Assembly: GCA_937891245.1 (NCBI GenBank)
Contig: CALAGB010000168.1
Coordinates: forward strand, 1 to 8,894
From: an uncultured Thermomicrobiales bacterium
Lineage (GTDB): Bacteria; Chloroflexota; Chloroflexia; Thermomicrobiales; Thermomicrobiaceae
Reading direction: 5' to 3'
Length of the DNA: 8,894 nt
Positions 1-5,202 of this stretch are shown one piece after another. Below the pieces are notes generated by a model. The model ran no database searches. It had not been told where the DNA came from and was given only the letters and a program-made list of their open reading frames with translations. Positions within the stretch are counted from its first letter, which is position 1. Every line of letters starts with the position of its first letter. The translations under genes and the position numbers were made by a program.

Positions 1-254
1 ATCGTCTCCTTGCCACAAGCGCTGCAGACGGCCGGGTGCATTGTGCGCTCCGGGCGCGATCCGCCACCGCCGCCGCCGTAGCTGTTACCGTACGAGCCAC
101 CGTTACGGGCAGCCTTGGCCGCGCGTCGGCAGTCCGGGCAGCGGCTTGGCTGATTGGTGAAGCCCTTCTGCGCATAGAATTCCTGCTCACCGGCGGTAAA
201 CACGAATTCCGAGCCACAGTCGCGGCACACCAGGGTCTTGTCTTCGAAGCTCAT
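1..254 (-). CDS. Zinc-ribbon domain protein, 3' end cut by window
   Basis: The 84 visible codons begin MSFEDKTLVCRDC and carry two Cys pairs, C10-x2-C13 and C39-x2-C42 (RCPDC), then a Gly/Ser/Tyr-rich linker at about residues 52-66. A third pair, C77-x2-C80 (CSACGKE), starts a second ribbon whose partner pair should lie beyond the window start. This matches the small 'probable zinc-binding' proteins with two treble-clef or ribbon knuckles; their role is not established, though RNA or DNA binding is often proposed. The ATG at 254 is preceded by TAGGAG at 265-270 on the coding strand, 10 nt away. The gene is probably expressed from its own extended -10 promoter (409-437) through a ~150-nt leader holding short ORFs and a hairpin. 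It was not reported as a complete ORF because its stop lies outside. Family assignment is good; function is unknown. Confidence 0.85.
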   Translation of the reverse strand, partial: MSFEDKTLVCRDCGSEFVFTAGEQEFYAQKGFTNQPSRCPDCRRAAKAARNGGSYGNSYGGGGGGSRPERTMHPAVCSACGKET

Positions 255-267
255 CCTATGGGGTCTC

Positions 268-354
268 CTAAATATGGGCGATGCCCACATCGGGCGGCTC
301 GCCGGAAATGTACTTAACGGCGCCGGTCCTTCGGCGAGCTCTCATCGGAGACAT
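268..354 (-). CDS. Possible 28-codon upstream ORF in the zinc-ribbon leader
   Basis: A short ORF starts at the ATG at 354 (MSPMRARRRTGAV...) and ends ...GIAHI with a TAG whose bases are part of the TAGGAG ribosome-binding site of the zinc-ribbon gene. Translation termination here would therefore place a ribosome on the downstream start, an arrangement typical of translational coupling or attenuation. The region before the ATG (GAGAGGGT) is purine-rich but too close for an ideal ribosome-binding site. A second 28-codon ORF in another frame (ATG at 400 to TAA at 314) overlaps it. No homology is recognised, and short ORFs of this size occur by chance in GC-rich DNA. Confidence 0.25.
   Translation of the reverse strand: MSPMRARRRTGAVKYISGEPPDVGIAHI
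272..290 (-). promoter_or_regulatory. Hairpin just upstream of the zinc-ribbon ribosome-binding site
   Basis: On the coding strand the sequence ATGTGGGC-ATC-GCCCATAT forms an 8-bp stem (including one G-T pair) with a 3-nt loop. It ends 2 nt before the TAGGAG ribosome-binding site. It is well placed to affect ribosome access or mRNA stability. There is no following T-run, so it is not a convincing terminator. Confidence 0.4.
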
Positions 355-408
355 ACCCTCTCTGCCACCGGGAACGCGCACTCGGAAATTGCGAGGCCAT
401 TGCTTCTA

Positions 409-437
409 AGTATAACAGAGCAAGGTCAAAACGGAAA
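409..437 (-). promoter_or_regulatory. Extended -10 promoter for the zinc-ribbon gene
   Basis: Read on the minus strand, TATACT (409-414) is preceded by TGT, giving an extended -10 motif (TG-N-TATACT). A weak -35, TTTCCG, lies at 432-437 with a 17-nt spacer. Transcription would begin near 402, giving a leader of about 150 nt before the ATG at 254. The rest of the 255-461 gap holds only the short ORFs and the hairpin listed separately. Confidence 0.45.
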
Positions 438-461
438 GATGCACAGAATAATGGCGCGAAC

Positions 462-851
462 TTACGCCTTGAGTGCCGTCGATTCCGCCTGCGGCCCTTC
501 CGCCATCAGTTCACGGACGCGCTCTTGCGCCGCTTCCCAGGTGGTGATGACCCGCTTGAACTCGGGGTGGTTCTCACGCAGTTCGTCGAGCGTCGTACAG
601 CTGCGGTCCTGATCCCAGTTTCGGTTCAGCCGCGTCGTCGTCTCTTTAAGCCAGGCCTCGGCCTGCTCAAGCCGCTGCAAGCGAGTCAATTCCGTCATCG
701 CCCATTTGTGCGCGCTACTCGCGAGCTGTTGCGCTTGCCAGTGATTCCCATGTTTGCGGGCATCGGCGGCCTGGGTGATCAAATCGTGATAGTGGCGGGC
801 GCTGGGGGTGTCGGCCCACTCCGGGCGCGAAAAGGCTGCCAAAAAGTCCAA
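462..851 (-). CDS. Uncharacterised small helical protein (129 aa)
   Basis: This is not a family I recognise. The product is charged, rich in Gln, Ala and Arg, almost certainly helical, and has six Trp (residues 12, 38, 50, 67, 79 and 105), with no signal peptide or membrane segment. Amphipathic stretches at about 37-75 and 96-117 could form a helical hairpin or coiled coil. An in-frame stop lies just upstream and no ATG is available early. The TTG at 851 has AAGGGAG 6 nt before it and is preferred over the TTG at 857, which touches that site. The gene lies 42 nt after the Nudix stop on the same strand, so co-transcription is likely. The coding strand keeps a GC-rich third-position pattern, which favours it over the plus-strand frames here. 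Gene existence is likely; function is unknown. Confidence 0.6.
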   Translation of the reverse strand: MDFLAAFSRPEWADTPSARHYHDLITQAADARKHGNHWQAQQLASSAHKWAMTELTRLQRLEQAEAWLKETTTRLNRNWDQDRSCTTLDELRENHPEFKRVITTWEAAQERVRELMAEGPQAESTALKA

Positions 852-893
852 CTGCAACTCCCTTGCACGTGCACGAGTGGTTTACCCTTTAGA

Positions 894-1484
894 TCATACG
901 ACATCACCGCCACTTGACAACCTGACACTCCCGAGTCGGGCCGCGGCCAGCCCCAGCGCGGCGGCATTGGGGATGTCGCCAATGTCGCCATTTCCGGCCG
1001 CTCGCAACAAATCGGCGAGCGAGACGCGCTCCACCGTGACGCGCTCCAGATCACCGCTGTTCGGCTCAGCGACCGGCCGCGCCCCACGCGCCAGGAAGAG
1101 ATGGCCGCTGCCGCCGCCTCGGTTGCCGTCGTTCACAAAGCTGCCCAGCGACTCCCAGCGCTCCGCCGCATGGCCGGTCTCTTCGAGCAGCTCGCGACGC
1201 GCGGCGTCGAGCGGCGCTTCGCCCGGCTCGACAAACCCGGCCGGCAGGCTGGTGCAGATCCGACGCGGGCCATGCTTGTAGCCGCGCAACGTCAGAATCA
1301 GGTCAGCGGTTGTGATCGCCACGATCACGACGTAATCGGGCATCTCGATCGTGAAGAAGCGATCGACCTCCCGGCCGTCCGGCAGCTCAAGGTCTTCGCG
1401 CCAGACGCGCAACCACGGATCGGCATTCAGCACCTGTTGGCGGCGACGCACGCGCCAGCCCTGCGTATCATCGGTTTCGGTCAT
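894..1484 (-). CDS. Nudix hydrolase, ADP-ribose pyrophosphatase-like
   Basis: A complete Nudix box (GX5EX7REUXEEXGU) lies at about residues 83-105: GFVEPGE, seven residues, then RELLEETGH. It supplies the Glu cluster that binds Mg2+. The last position is His where a hydrophobic residue is usual. The preceding beta-strand region (PWLRVWREDLELPDG, then DRFFTIEMPDYVVIVAIT) resembles the N-terminal half of ADP-ribose/ADP-sugar pyrophosphatases of about 190-210 aa, and the 196-aa length fits. Such enzymes cleave nucleoside diphosphates linked to another moiety, acting in the cytoplasm; the exact substrate cannot be read from the sequence. The start is the ATG at 1484, preceded by AAGGAG with a 5-nt gap; an in-frame GTG further upstream lacks such support. 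It is divergent from the methyltransferase gene and probably heads an operon with the small helical protein. Confidence 0.88.
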   Translation of the reverse strand: MTETDDTQGWRVRRRQQVLNADPWLRVWREDLELPDGREVDRFFTIEMPDYVVIVAITTADLILTLRGYKHGPRRICTSLPAGFVEPGEAPLDAARRELLEETGHAAERWESLGSFVNDGNRGGGSGHLFLARGARPVAEPNSGDLERVTVERVSLADLLRAAGNGDIGDIPNAAALGLAAARLGSVRLSSGGDVV

Positions 1485-1549
1485 CCTCGCTCCTTCCCCA
1501 CCGGCTGCCGCCATCCGGCACGGGAGCTTACGCCTACGGATGCCATCAT

Positions 1550-1577
1550 GTCATACGCCGGCGTCCACGTGGTTCAA
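1550..1577 (-). promoter_or_regulatory. Candidate promoter for the Nudix operon
   Basis: On the minus strand, TTGAAC (1572-1577) and TATGAC (1550-1555) are separated by 16 nt, each matching four of six consensus bases. The 116-bp gap 1485-1600 between the divergent Nudix and methyltransferase genes must hold promoters for both. No convincing plus-strand pair was found for the methyltransferase. Confidence 0.35.
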
Positions 1578-1600
1578 TCTGACGGCGGAATGGAGTGCGA

Positions 1601-2260
1601 ATGGCCAGCGATGACGCGACCCGCGATCGCCACCGACGCCGGCGGATGCTTGTCGAAACAGGCTACGACTGGATGGCCGAGGCGTATCTGGCGAGCAAAC
1701 CGCCGCTGACGGTAGAGGTCGAAGCGCTGCTGGAACGACTGCTCGAGGGGCTGCCGCGCGATGCGCCGCTGCTCGATCTCGGCTGCGGCGCCGGACTGCC
1801 GGTGACGCGCAGGCTGGCAGAACACGGGCGGGTGACCGGCATCGATCTCTCGGCACGCCAGCTTGAATTGGCGCGCGCGAACGTGCCGGACGGCGTCTTC
1901 ATCCAGGCCGATATGACCGAGGTCGATTTTCCGGCGGCTTCGTTCGGAGCGGTGGTTGCCATGCACTCGATCATCCACGTTCCGCGCGAACACCACGAGC
2001 CGCTGCTCTGCCGCATTCACGACTGGCTCCGCCCGGGCGGACGATTCCTCGCCACCTGGCCGCTGAGCGCATGGGAAGGCGGCGAGGCGGATTGGTCCGG
2101 CTGGGGCGCTCCGATGTGGTGGAGCCATTTCGGCGCCGATACATATGAAGCCCTGCTCCTCCAGGCTGGCTTCATCATCGAGATCGCCGAGACGCTCCAA
2201 ACGCAGGACGAAACCTGGTGCTGGATTCTGGCACGGAACGCCATGCGAGAAGGAGGCTGA
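1601..2260 (+). CDS. Class I SAM-dependent methyltransferase
   Basis: The 219-aa product has the Rossmann-like methyltransferase signature: motif I LLDLGCGAG (residues 57-65) for S-adenosylmethionine binding, an acidic residue ending strand 2 (VTGIDLS, D82), a motif II region QADMTEVDF with SFGAVVAMHSIIHV (114-127), and LRPGGRFLAT (143-152). The Trp-rich C-terminal part (WEGGEADWSGWGAPMWW) probably shapes the acceptor pocket. The family acts on small molecules or lipids in the cytoplasm; the acceptor is unknown. GGAG lies 5 nt before the ATG at 1601; a GTG six bases earlier overlaps that site and is less likely. The stop is only 4 nt from the next ATG, and the GNAT ribosome-binding site (AGGAGG) lies inside the last codons, so the two genes are translationally linked. 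Confidence 0.88.
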   Translation: MASDDATRDRHRRRRMLVETGYDWMAEAYLASKPPLTVEVEALLERLLEGLPRDAPLLDLGCGAGLPVTRRLAEHGRVTGIDLSARQLELARANVPDGVFIQADMTEVDFPAASFGAVVAMHSIIHVPREHHEPLLCRIHDWLRPGGRFLATWPLSAWEGGEADWSGWGAPMWWSHFGADTYEALLLQAGFIIEIAETLQTQDETWCWILARNAMREGG

Positions 2261-2264
2261 CGCT

Positions 2265-2852
2265 ATGGCCGATCAACCGACCATCAATATACTCGGCGAT
2301 CTGGTCGCGCTCGGGCCACTCGACCGCAACCTGCTCCCGACCTACCAGCGCTGGATGAATCAGTTCGACATGCTGCGCATGCTCGGCATGCCGCCGCAGC
2401 CGATGACGCTGGAAGCCGAGACCGCCTGGTTCGAGTCGGCGACCGTCTCGAATACCGAAACGACGTTCACCATCTATGCGCGCAACAACTGGCAACCGAT
2501 CGGTACGCTCGACCTGCGGGCCATCGATTATCGCAATCGGAGCGCCGAATTCGGCATCACGATCGGCGAAGCCGAGTATCGCGGCAAAGGCTACGGCACC
2601 GAAGCGACGCGGCTGACACTCGACTACGCCTTCACCGCGCTCGGCCTGCACAACGTGATGCTTGCCGTTTTCGCCTATAACCCCGGCGCCATCCGTACCT
2701 ATGAGAAAGCCGGCTTCCGCGAAATCGGCCGTCGACGCGAGGCGATATGGCTCGCAGGCCGGCTCTGGGACATCATCTACATGGACTGCCTCGCCACCGA
2801 CTTTGAAAGCCCGGTGCTCAGCAAGGTGTTCGCGCCGGATGAGCCACGGTAG
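2265..2852 (+). CDS. GNAT N-acetyltransferase, RimJ/RimL type (paralog 1)
   Basis: The 195-aa product is a GNAT-fold acetyltransferase. Motif A, RGKGYGTEATR at residues 106-116, fits the R/Q-x-x-G-x-G/A acetyl-CoA pyrophosphate loop. It is preceded by the strand AEFGITIG and followed by the helix LTLDYAFTALGLHNV; motif B is YEKAGFREIGRRREA (146-160). The tail WDIIYMDCLATDF is typical of RimJ/RimL-like (Acetyltransf_3) members. The enzyme would transfer acetyl from acetyl-CoA to an amine on a protein N-terminus or small molecule; the substrate is unknown. AGGAGG lies 8 nt before the ATG, within the end of the methyltransferase gene. Two related genes in this window (4190-4801 and 7052-7675) share the opening VALGP pattern and the WD[VI]IY ending, making three local paralogs. 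Confidence 0.9.
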   Translation: MADQPTINILGDLVALGPLDRNLLPTYQRWMNQFDMLRMLGMPPQPMTLEAETAWFESATVSNTETTFTIYARNNWQPIGTLDLRAIDYRNRSAEFGITIGEAEYRGKGYGTEATRLTLDYAFTALGLHNVMLAVFAYNPGAIRTYEKAGFREIGRRREAIWLAGRLWDIIYMDCLATDFESPVLSKVFAPDEPR

Positions 2853-2860
2853 GCGGGAGC

Positions 2861-2889
2861 GAGCGGGGCCTCACCCCCGGCCCCTGCTC
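2861..2889. terminator. Bidirectional terminator-like hairpin between convergent genes
   Basis: GAGC-GGGGCC (2861-2870) pairs with GGCCCC-T-GCTC (2879-2889) as a 10-bp stem with one bulged T and an 8-nt loop. It fills the 39-bp gap between the convergent GNAT and dienelactone-hydrolase genes. It has no T-run, so efficiency is uncertain. Its TCACCCC-C-GGCCCCT core recurs in the convergent gap near 6994-7007. Confidence 0.5.
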
Positions 2890-2891
2890 GT

Positions 2892-3665
2892 CTAGCTGTT
2901 CTCTTTGATAAATCCGAGGATGCGCTGCCAGGCGTCGGCGCAGGCATCCTGATGTTCGGCGAAGCGGCGATCGAAGAAGCTATGCGGCGCGCCCTCGTAC
3001 GTCTTAAATGAGTGTGCCTTGCCCGCCTCGGTGAGCGCTTCGTCGAAGGCATCGACCGCGCTCTGCGGGATTCCCTGATCGGCGCCGCCGAAGAGTCCGA
3101 GCAACGGTGAAGTGAATTCGTGAACGCGCTCGATCGGCGCCGGTGAGCCGTCACGCGTTGGCGGGAGTGGGCGGCCGTAGAAGCCGACGGCGCCGGAGAG
3201 GCCGTGCCCGTTGGCCGCCTGCTGCCACGAATTGCTGCCGCCGAAGCAGAAACCAACCGTAAAGACTTTCTGCACCGCCCCACCTTCGGCCGAACGGAGG
3301 TAGTCGACCGCCGCGCCGGTATCGAAGCTGATCTGATCCGCCTTGGTCTGCGCCACATGCGTCTGCCAGTCGAAATCCTCACCCCGCGCGTCACCATGCC
3401 CCACGCCGGCGGTGCGACCGAAGTAATCGACGGCGACCGTGTCGTAGCCATTCTCGGCGAAACGCTCGGCCAGTTCCTCATAATAGTGGTGCAAGCCACG
3501 GATATCGGGGAGGATCACCACGCCAACACCGGTCGGCCTGGCGGCGCGTGCGGCAAACGCGGCAAACTCGGCGCCATCGGCCGCTTTCAGCGTCAGCGCG
3601 TGCGTATCAAGCGCCCCACCTTTGATCGGGGCGATCGGCGGTCGTGCACCGGAATCGAAGCACAT
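2892..3665 (-). CDS. Dienelactone hydrolase family protein
   Basis: The 257-aa product has the DLH-type alpha/beta-hydrolase fold with its Cys-His-Asp triad. The nucleophile is C140 in GFCFGGSNSW (G-x-C-x-G-G), with D196 in GLFGGADQGIP and H228 in GAPHSFFDR. The strand VGVVILPDIRGLH (47-59) is the usual early core. Carboxymethylenebutenolidase proper opens dienelactones in chlorocatechol breakdown, but most family members have other ester or lactone substrates; no catechol-pathway neighbours are present. It is cytoplasmic, with no signal peptide. The start at 3665 (MCFDSGARPP) follows GGAAGGA about 7 nt upstream and matches the family's usual N-terminus. The frame stays open to 3941, but that extension runs through repeat DNA. 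A promoter candidate lies at 3760-3788. Confidence 0.88.
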   Translation of the reverse strand: MCFDSGARPPIAPIKGGALDTHALTLKAADGAEFAAFAARAARPTGVGVVILPDIRGLHHYYEELAERFAENGYDTVAVDYFGRTAGVGHGDARGEDFDWQTHVAQTKADQISFDTGAAVDYLRSAEGGAVQKVFTVGFCFGGSNSWQQAANGHGLSGAVGFYGRPLPPTRDGSPAPIERVHEFTSPLLGLFGGADQGIPQSAVDAFDEALTEAGKAHSFKTYEGAPHSFFDRRFAEHQDACADAWQRILGFIKENS

Positions 3666-3759
3666 GGCGATGTCCTTCCAGAATGATGGAGCGCCGGAAT
3701 CGGCAATACCGCTCCTCGGATCGCTCCCACAGCCATACAGATCGCTCATTACTTCGAAA

Positions 3760-3788
3760 ATCGTAGCGCGAGAATCGCGAGCGCACAA
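3760..3788 (-). promoter_or_regulatory. Candidate promoter for the dienelactone hydrolase gene
   Basis: On the minus strand, TTGTGC (3783-3788) and TACGAT (3760-3765) are separated by 17 nt. This would give a ~90-nt leader to the ATG at 3665. The outermost 50-bp repeat unit of the adjoining array ends exactly at the outer edge of the -35 box, so array DNA sits where upstream activator sites would lie. Confidence 0.4.
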
Positions 3789-4197
3789 GCACCGTCGTCC
3801 TGCGCAACAACAGTGTGTGCGCCCGACCATCGCCCGGGGAACGATCGTGGTGATCCCGAACGGGTCGTCGCCCCGACCCCGCCCGGGGGAAACAGCATTG
3901 CCACGCGTTGGACGTACGCTCCGTCCACCCCGCCCGGGCATTTATCCCCGGGCGGGTCGGGGGTGGCAACGACGGCGGGGTTCACTCCGTTCGTTCCCCG
4001 GGCGATGGTCGGGCGACGACCCGGTTATCGACGCACCACGGCCGTCCCCGGGGCGGCGCTCGGGCCGCGACACCATTCGGGTTCACCCCCTTCGTTCCCC
4101 GGGCGACGGTCGCGTGAAGATGCCGTTCTCGATCACCACCGTCGTTCGCCGGACAGACGCCGAGTGCCGGCACCGTTCGGGATCACCGGTTAGTTTC
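3789..4197. repeat. Array 1: divergent tandem ~50-bp repeats with CCCGGG phasing
   Basis: CCCGGG occurs at 3833, 3882, 3933, 3947, 3997, 4047 and 4098, with a decayed copy (GCCGGA) at 4148. Steps are 49, 51, [14], 50, 50, 51 and 50 bp. Reading outward from the 3933/3947 centre, the three left units are on the minus strand and the five right units on the plus strand. Each unit starts CCCGGGCG, has GGTCGGG near position 10-16, CCGTTCGGGATCACC near 25-39, and usually ends CGTTC. Conservation extends over the whole unit, so it is a tandem repeat rather than repeat plus unique spacers. One 20-bp block is exactly inverted between 3820-3839 and 3996-4015. The array fills the DLH/GNAT gap and its last unit overlaps the GNAT stop codon at 4190. 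Function is unknown. Confidence 0.85.
3932..3956. repeat. Palindromic core of array 1
   Basis: GCCCGGG and CCCGGGC face each other around an AT-rich centre (ATTTAT), the only AT-rich patch in the array. All units of the array point away from this core. The 25 bp are identical, in inverted orientation, to 8870-8894. Confidence 0.85.
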
Positions 4198-4801
4198 GCG
4201 GCGCATCGGGCACGAACACGTGATGCAGCGCCGGACTCTGAAAATCCGCGGCCAGGCATTCCATATAAATAACATCCCAGAACTTGCCGCCCATGAAGTG
4301 GCACCGATGGCGCCGGCCAAACTCGCGGAAGCCCGCCTTGCGGTAGGCGTGTTGACCAGCCAGATTGAACTCGTAGACCTTGAGCAGCACGTTGCGCAAG
4401 CCGAGGGCCGTGAAGGCGTAATTGAGCATCAGCCGGGTCGCCTCGGTGCCATAACCTTTGCCGCGTTCCAGCGGTTCGCCGATGAAGATGACGAATTCGG
4501 CGGTGGCATGATGAAAATCGACATCGACCAGCCGCGTCGAGCCGATCGGCGCCCAGTCGCTGCTGCAGTAGATGGTGAACGAGACGCCGTGAGGATCCTG
4601 CTCCGGGGTTGCGAGCGATGCGTACTGCGCTTCCACTGTCTCCACCGTCTGTGGTTGCGCGGACGCGCCCGTCGTACGCAGCATGCGAAAATCATTGAAC
4701 CAGCGATGATAGGTTTCGATCAGATCATGCCGCATCGGGCCGAGCGCGACGTGCTCACCGACGATATTTACGACGGGGCGCGAGCCATTCGAAGCGTTCA
4801 T
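4190..4801 (-). CDS. GNAT N-acetyltransferase, RimJ/RimL type (paralog 2)
   Basis: The 203-aa product is closely related to the GNAT at 2265-2852. It has the same VNIVGEHVALGP opening, an identical motif A (RGKGYGTEATR, residues 113-123), the helix LMLNYAFTALGLRNV, motif B YRKAGFREFGRR, and the ending WDVIYMECLAADFQSP. The acetyl-CoA binding loop is intact, so it should be active; the acceptor is unknown. The ATG at 4801 follows AAGGGA by 7 nt. It is a single-gene unit divergent from the solute-binding lipoprotein gene. Its stop codon lies inside the last, decayed unit of repeat array 1, so it has no ordinary terminator hairpin; the array itself may end transcription. Confidence 0.9.
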   Translation of the reverse strand: MNASNGSRPVVNIVGEHVALGPMRHDLIETYHRWFNDFRMLRTTGASAQPQTVETVEAQYASLATPEQDPHGVSFTIYCSSDWAPIGSTRLVDVDFHHATAEFVIFIGEPLERGKGYGTEATRLMLNYAFTALGLRNVLLKVYEFNLAGQHAYRKAGFREFGRRHRCHFMGGKFWDVIYMECLAADFQSPALHHVFVPDAPRN

Positions 4802-4845
4802 CGCACGTCCCTTCTCATATCCGAACGACCACGAGCGTTACACCG

Positions 4846-4874
4846 TTCATAAGATACGACACGATCGTGATGAA
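4846..4874 (-). promoter_or_regulatory. Weak candidate promoter for GNAT paralog 2
   Basis: On the minus strand, TTCATC (4869-4874) and TATGAA (4846-4851) have a 17-nt spacer. The 10-bp palindrome CACGATCGTG (4860-4869) lies between the boxes and could be an operator. GTTCAT (4845-4850) and ATGAAC (4870-4875) also form an inverted pair around it. The match to consensus is modest. Confidence 0.25.
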
Positions 4875-4909
4875 CGCGTCCATGAAGCGGCATGCAGTCG
4901 CTTACCACC

Positions 4910-4925
4910 GGTCGCACAGGCGACC
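4910..4925. promoter_or_regulatory. Inverted repeat in the divergent promoter region
   Basis: GGTCGC-ACAG-GCGACC is a perfect 6-bp inverted repeat with a 4-nt centre. It lies between the GNAT and solute-binding-protein promoters and could be a regulator site or a small hairpin. No known operator consensus is recognised. Confidence 0.3.
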
Positions 4926-4990
4926 CTGCACGACCTTCAAGTGTCGCTTGTTGTTCGAACTGCCTTTCGCGTAACTTCGGATGCCCGATC

Positions 4991-5019
4991 TTGACAATTC
5001 GCGTGGGAGCCGTTAGCCT
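4991..5019 (+). promoter_or_regulatory. Sigma-70-type promoter for the solute-binding protein gene
   Basis: A perfect TTGACA (4991-4996) is followed 17 nt later by TAGCCT (5014-5019). A start near 5026 would give a ~175-nt leader to the ATG at 5203. A second candidate with a better -10 lies about 48 bp downstream (5038-5067). Confidence 0.5.
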
Positions 5020-5037
5020 GCACACAGACGCAACCAA

Positions 5038-5067
5038 TTCCAATCGACCTTCACTTGACGGTATACT
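5038..5067 (+). promoter_or_regulatory. Second candidate promoter for the solute-binding protein gene
   Basis: TATACT at 5062-5067 is a good -10. A TTCCAA -35 lies 18 nt upstream (5038-5043), and a TTGACG directly before the -10 is too close to serve as its -35. The leader would be about 128 nt. Confidence 0.35.
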
Positions 5068-5135
5068 GCCGCTATGCAGATCGTACGCTCAATGTCAGAG
5101 CGCTCGCAGCGACAGAGAAGGCGCGTAGCGAACCG

Positions 5136-5164
5136 GCGAAAGGGTCGATCCCAACCGATTTCGC
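5136..5164 (+). promoter_or_regulatory. Nested hairpin in the solute-binding protein leader
   Basis: GCGAAA (5136-5141) pairs with TTTCGC (5159-5164), enclosing a small GGG-TCGAT-CCC hairpin (5142-5152). GGTCG (5143-5147) could pair instead with CGACC (5166-5170), so two mutually exclusive folds are possible about 30-60 nt before the start codon. No known riboswitch class is recognised. Confidence 0.25.
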
Positions 5165-5202
5165 GCGACCGTTTTGGCCGTGCTGTGCGCTGAGGAGGCG
5201 AA

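Noticed and set aside
36..317. Plus-strand ORF over the zinc-ribbon gene
   Set aside because: It is the antisense shadow of the minus-strand gene, which has Cys pairs and a ribosome-binding site.
525..917. Plus-strand ORF over the small helical protein
   Set aside because: The frame has no recognisable domain, no ribosome-binding site and crosses the end of the Nudix gene.
3666..3941. N-terminal extension of the dienelactone hydrolase, and other long ORFs across array 1
   Set aside because: The open frames arise from GC-rich repeat DNA; the 50-bp unit is not a multiple of three, and the MCFDSG start with GGAAGGA fits the family.
3789..4197. CRISPR array
   Set aside because: The regular ~50-bp period suggests it, but the sequence between CCCGGG motifs is itself conserved between units, orientation flips at the centre, repeats are degenerate and no cas genes are present.
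3789..4197. Integron attC sites or cassette array
   Set aside because: Units are only 50 bp with no ORFs between them, there is no integrase and the attC core motifs are not seen.
4802..5202. Small genes or tRNA in the divergent gap
   Set aside because: The open frames lack ribosome-binding sites and domain-like composition, and no cloverleaf or T-loop sequence was seen.
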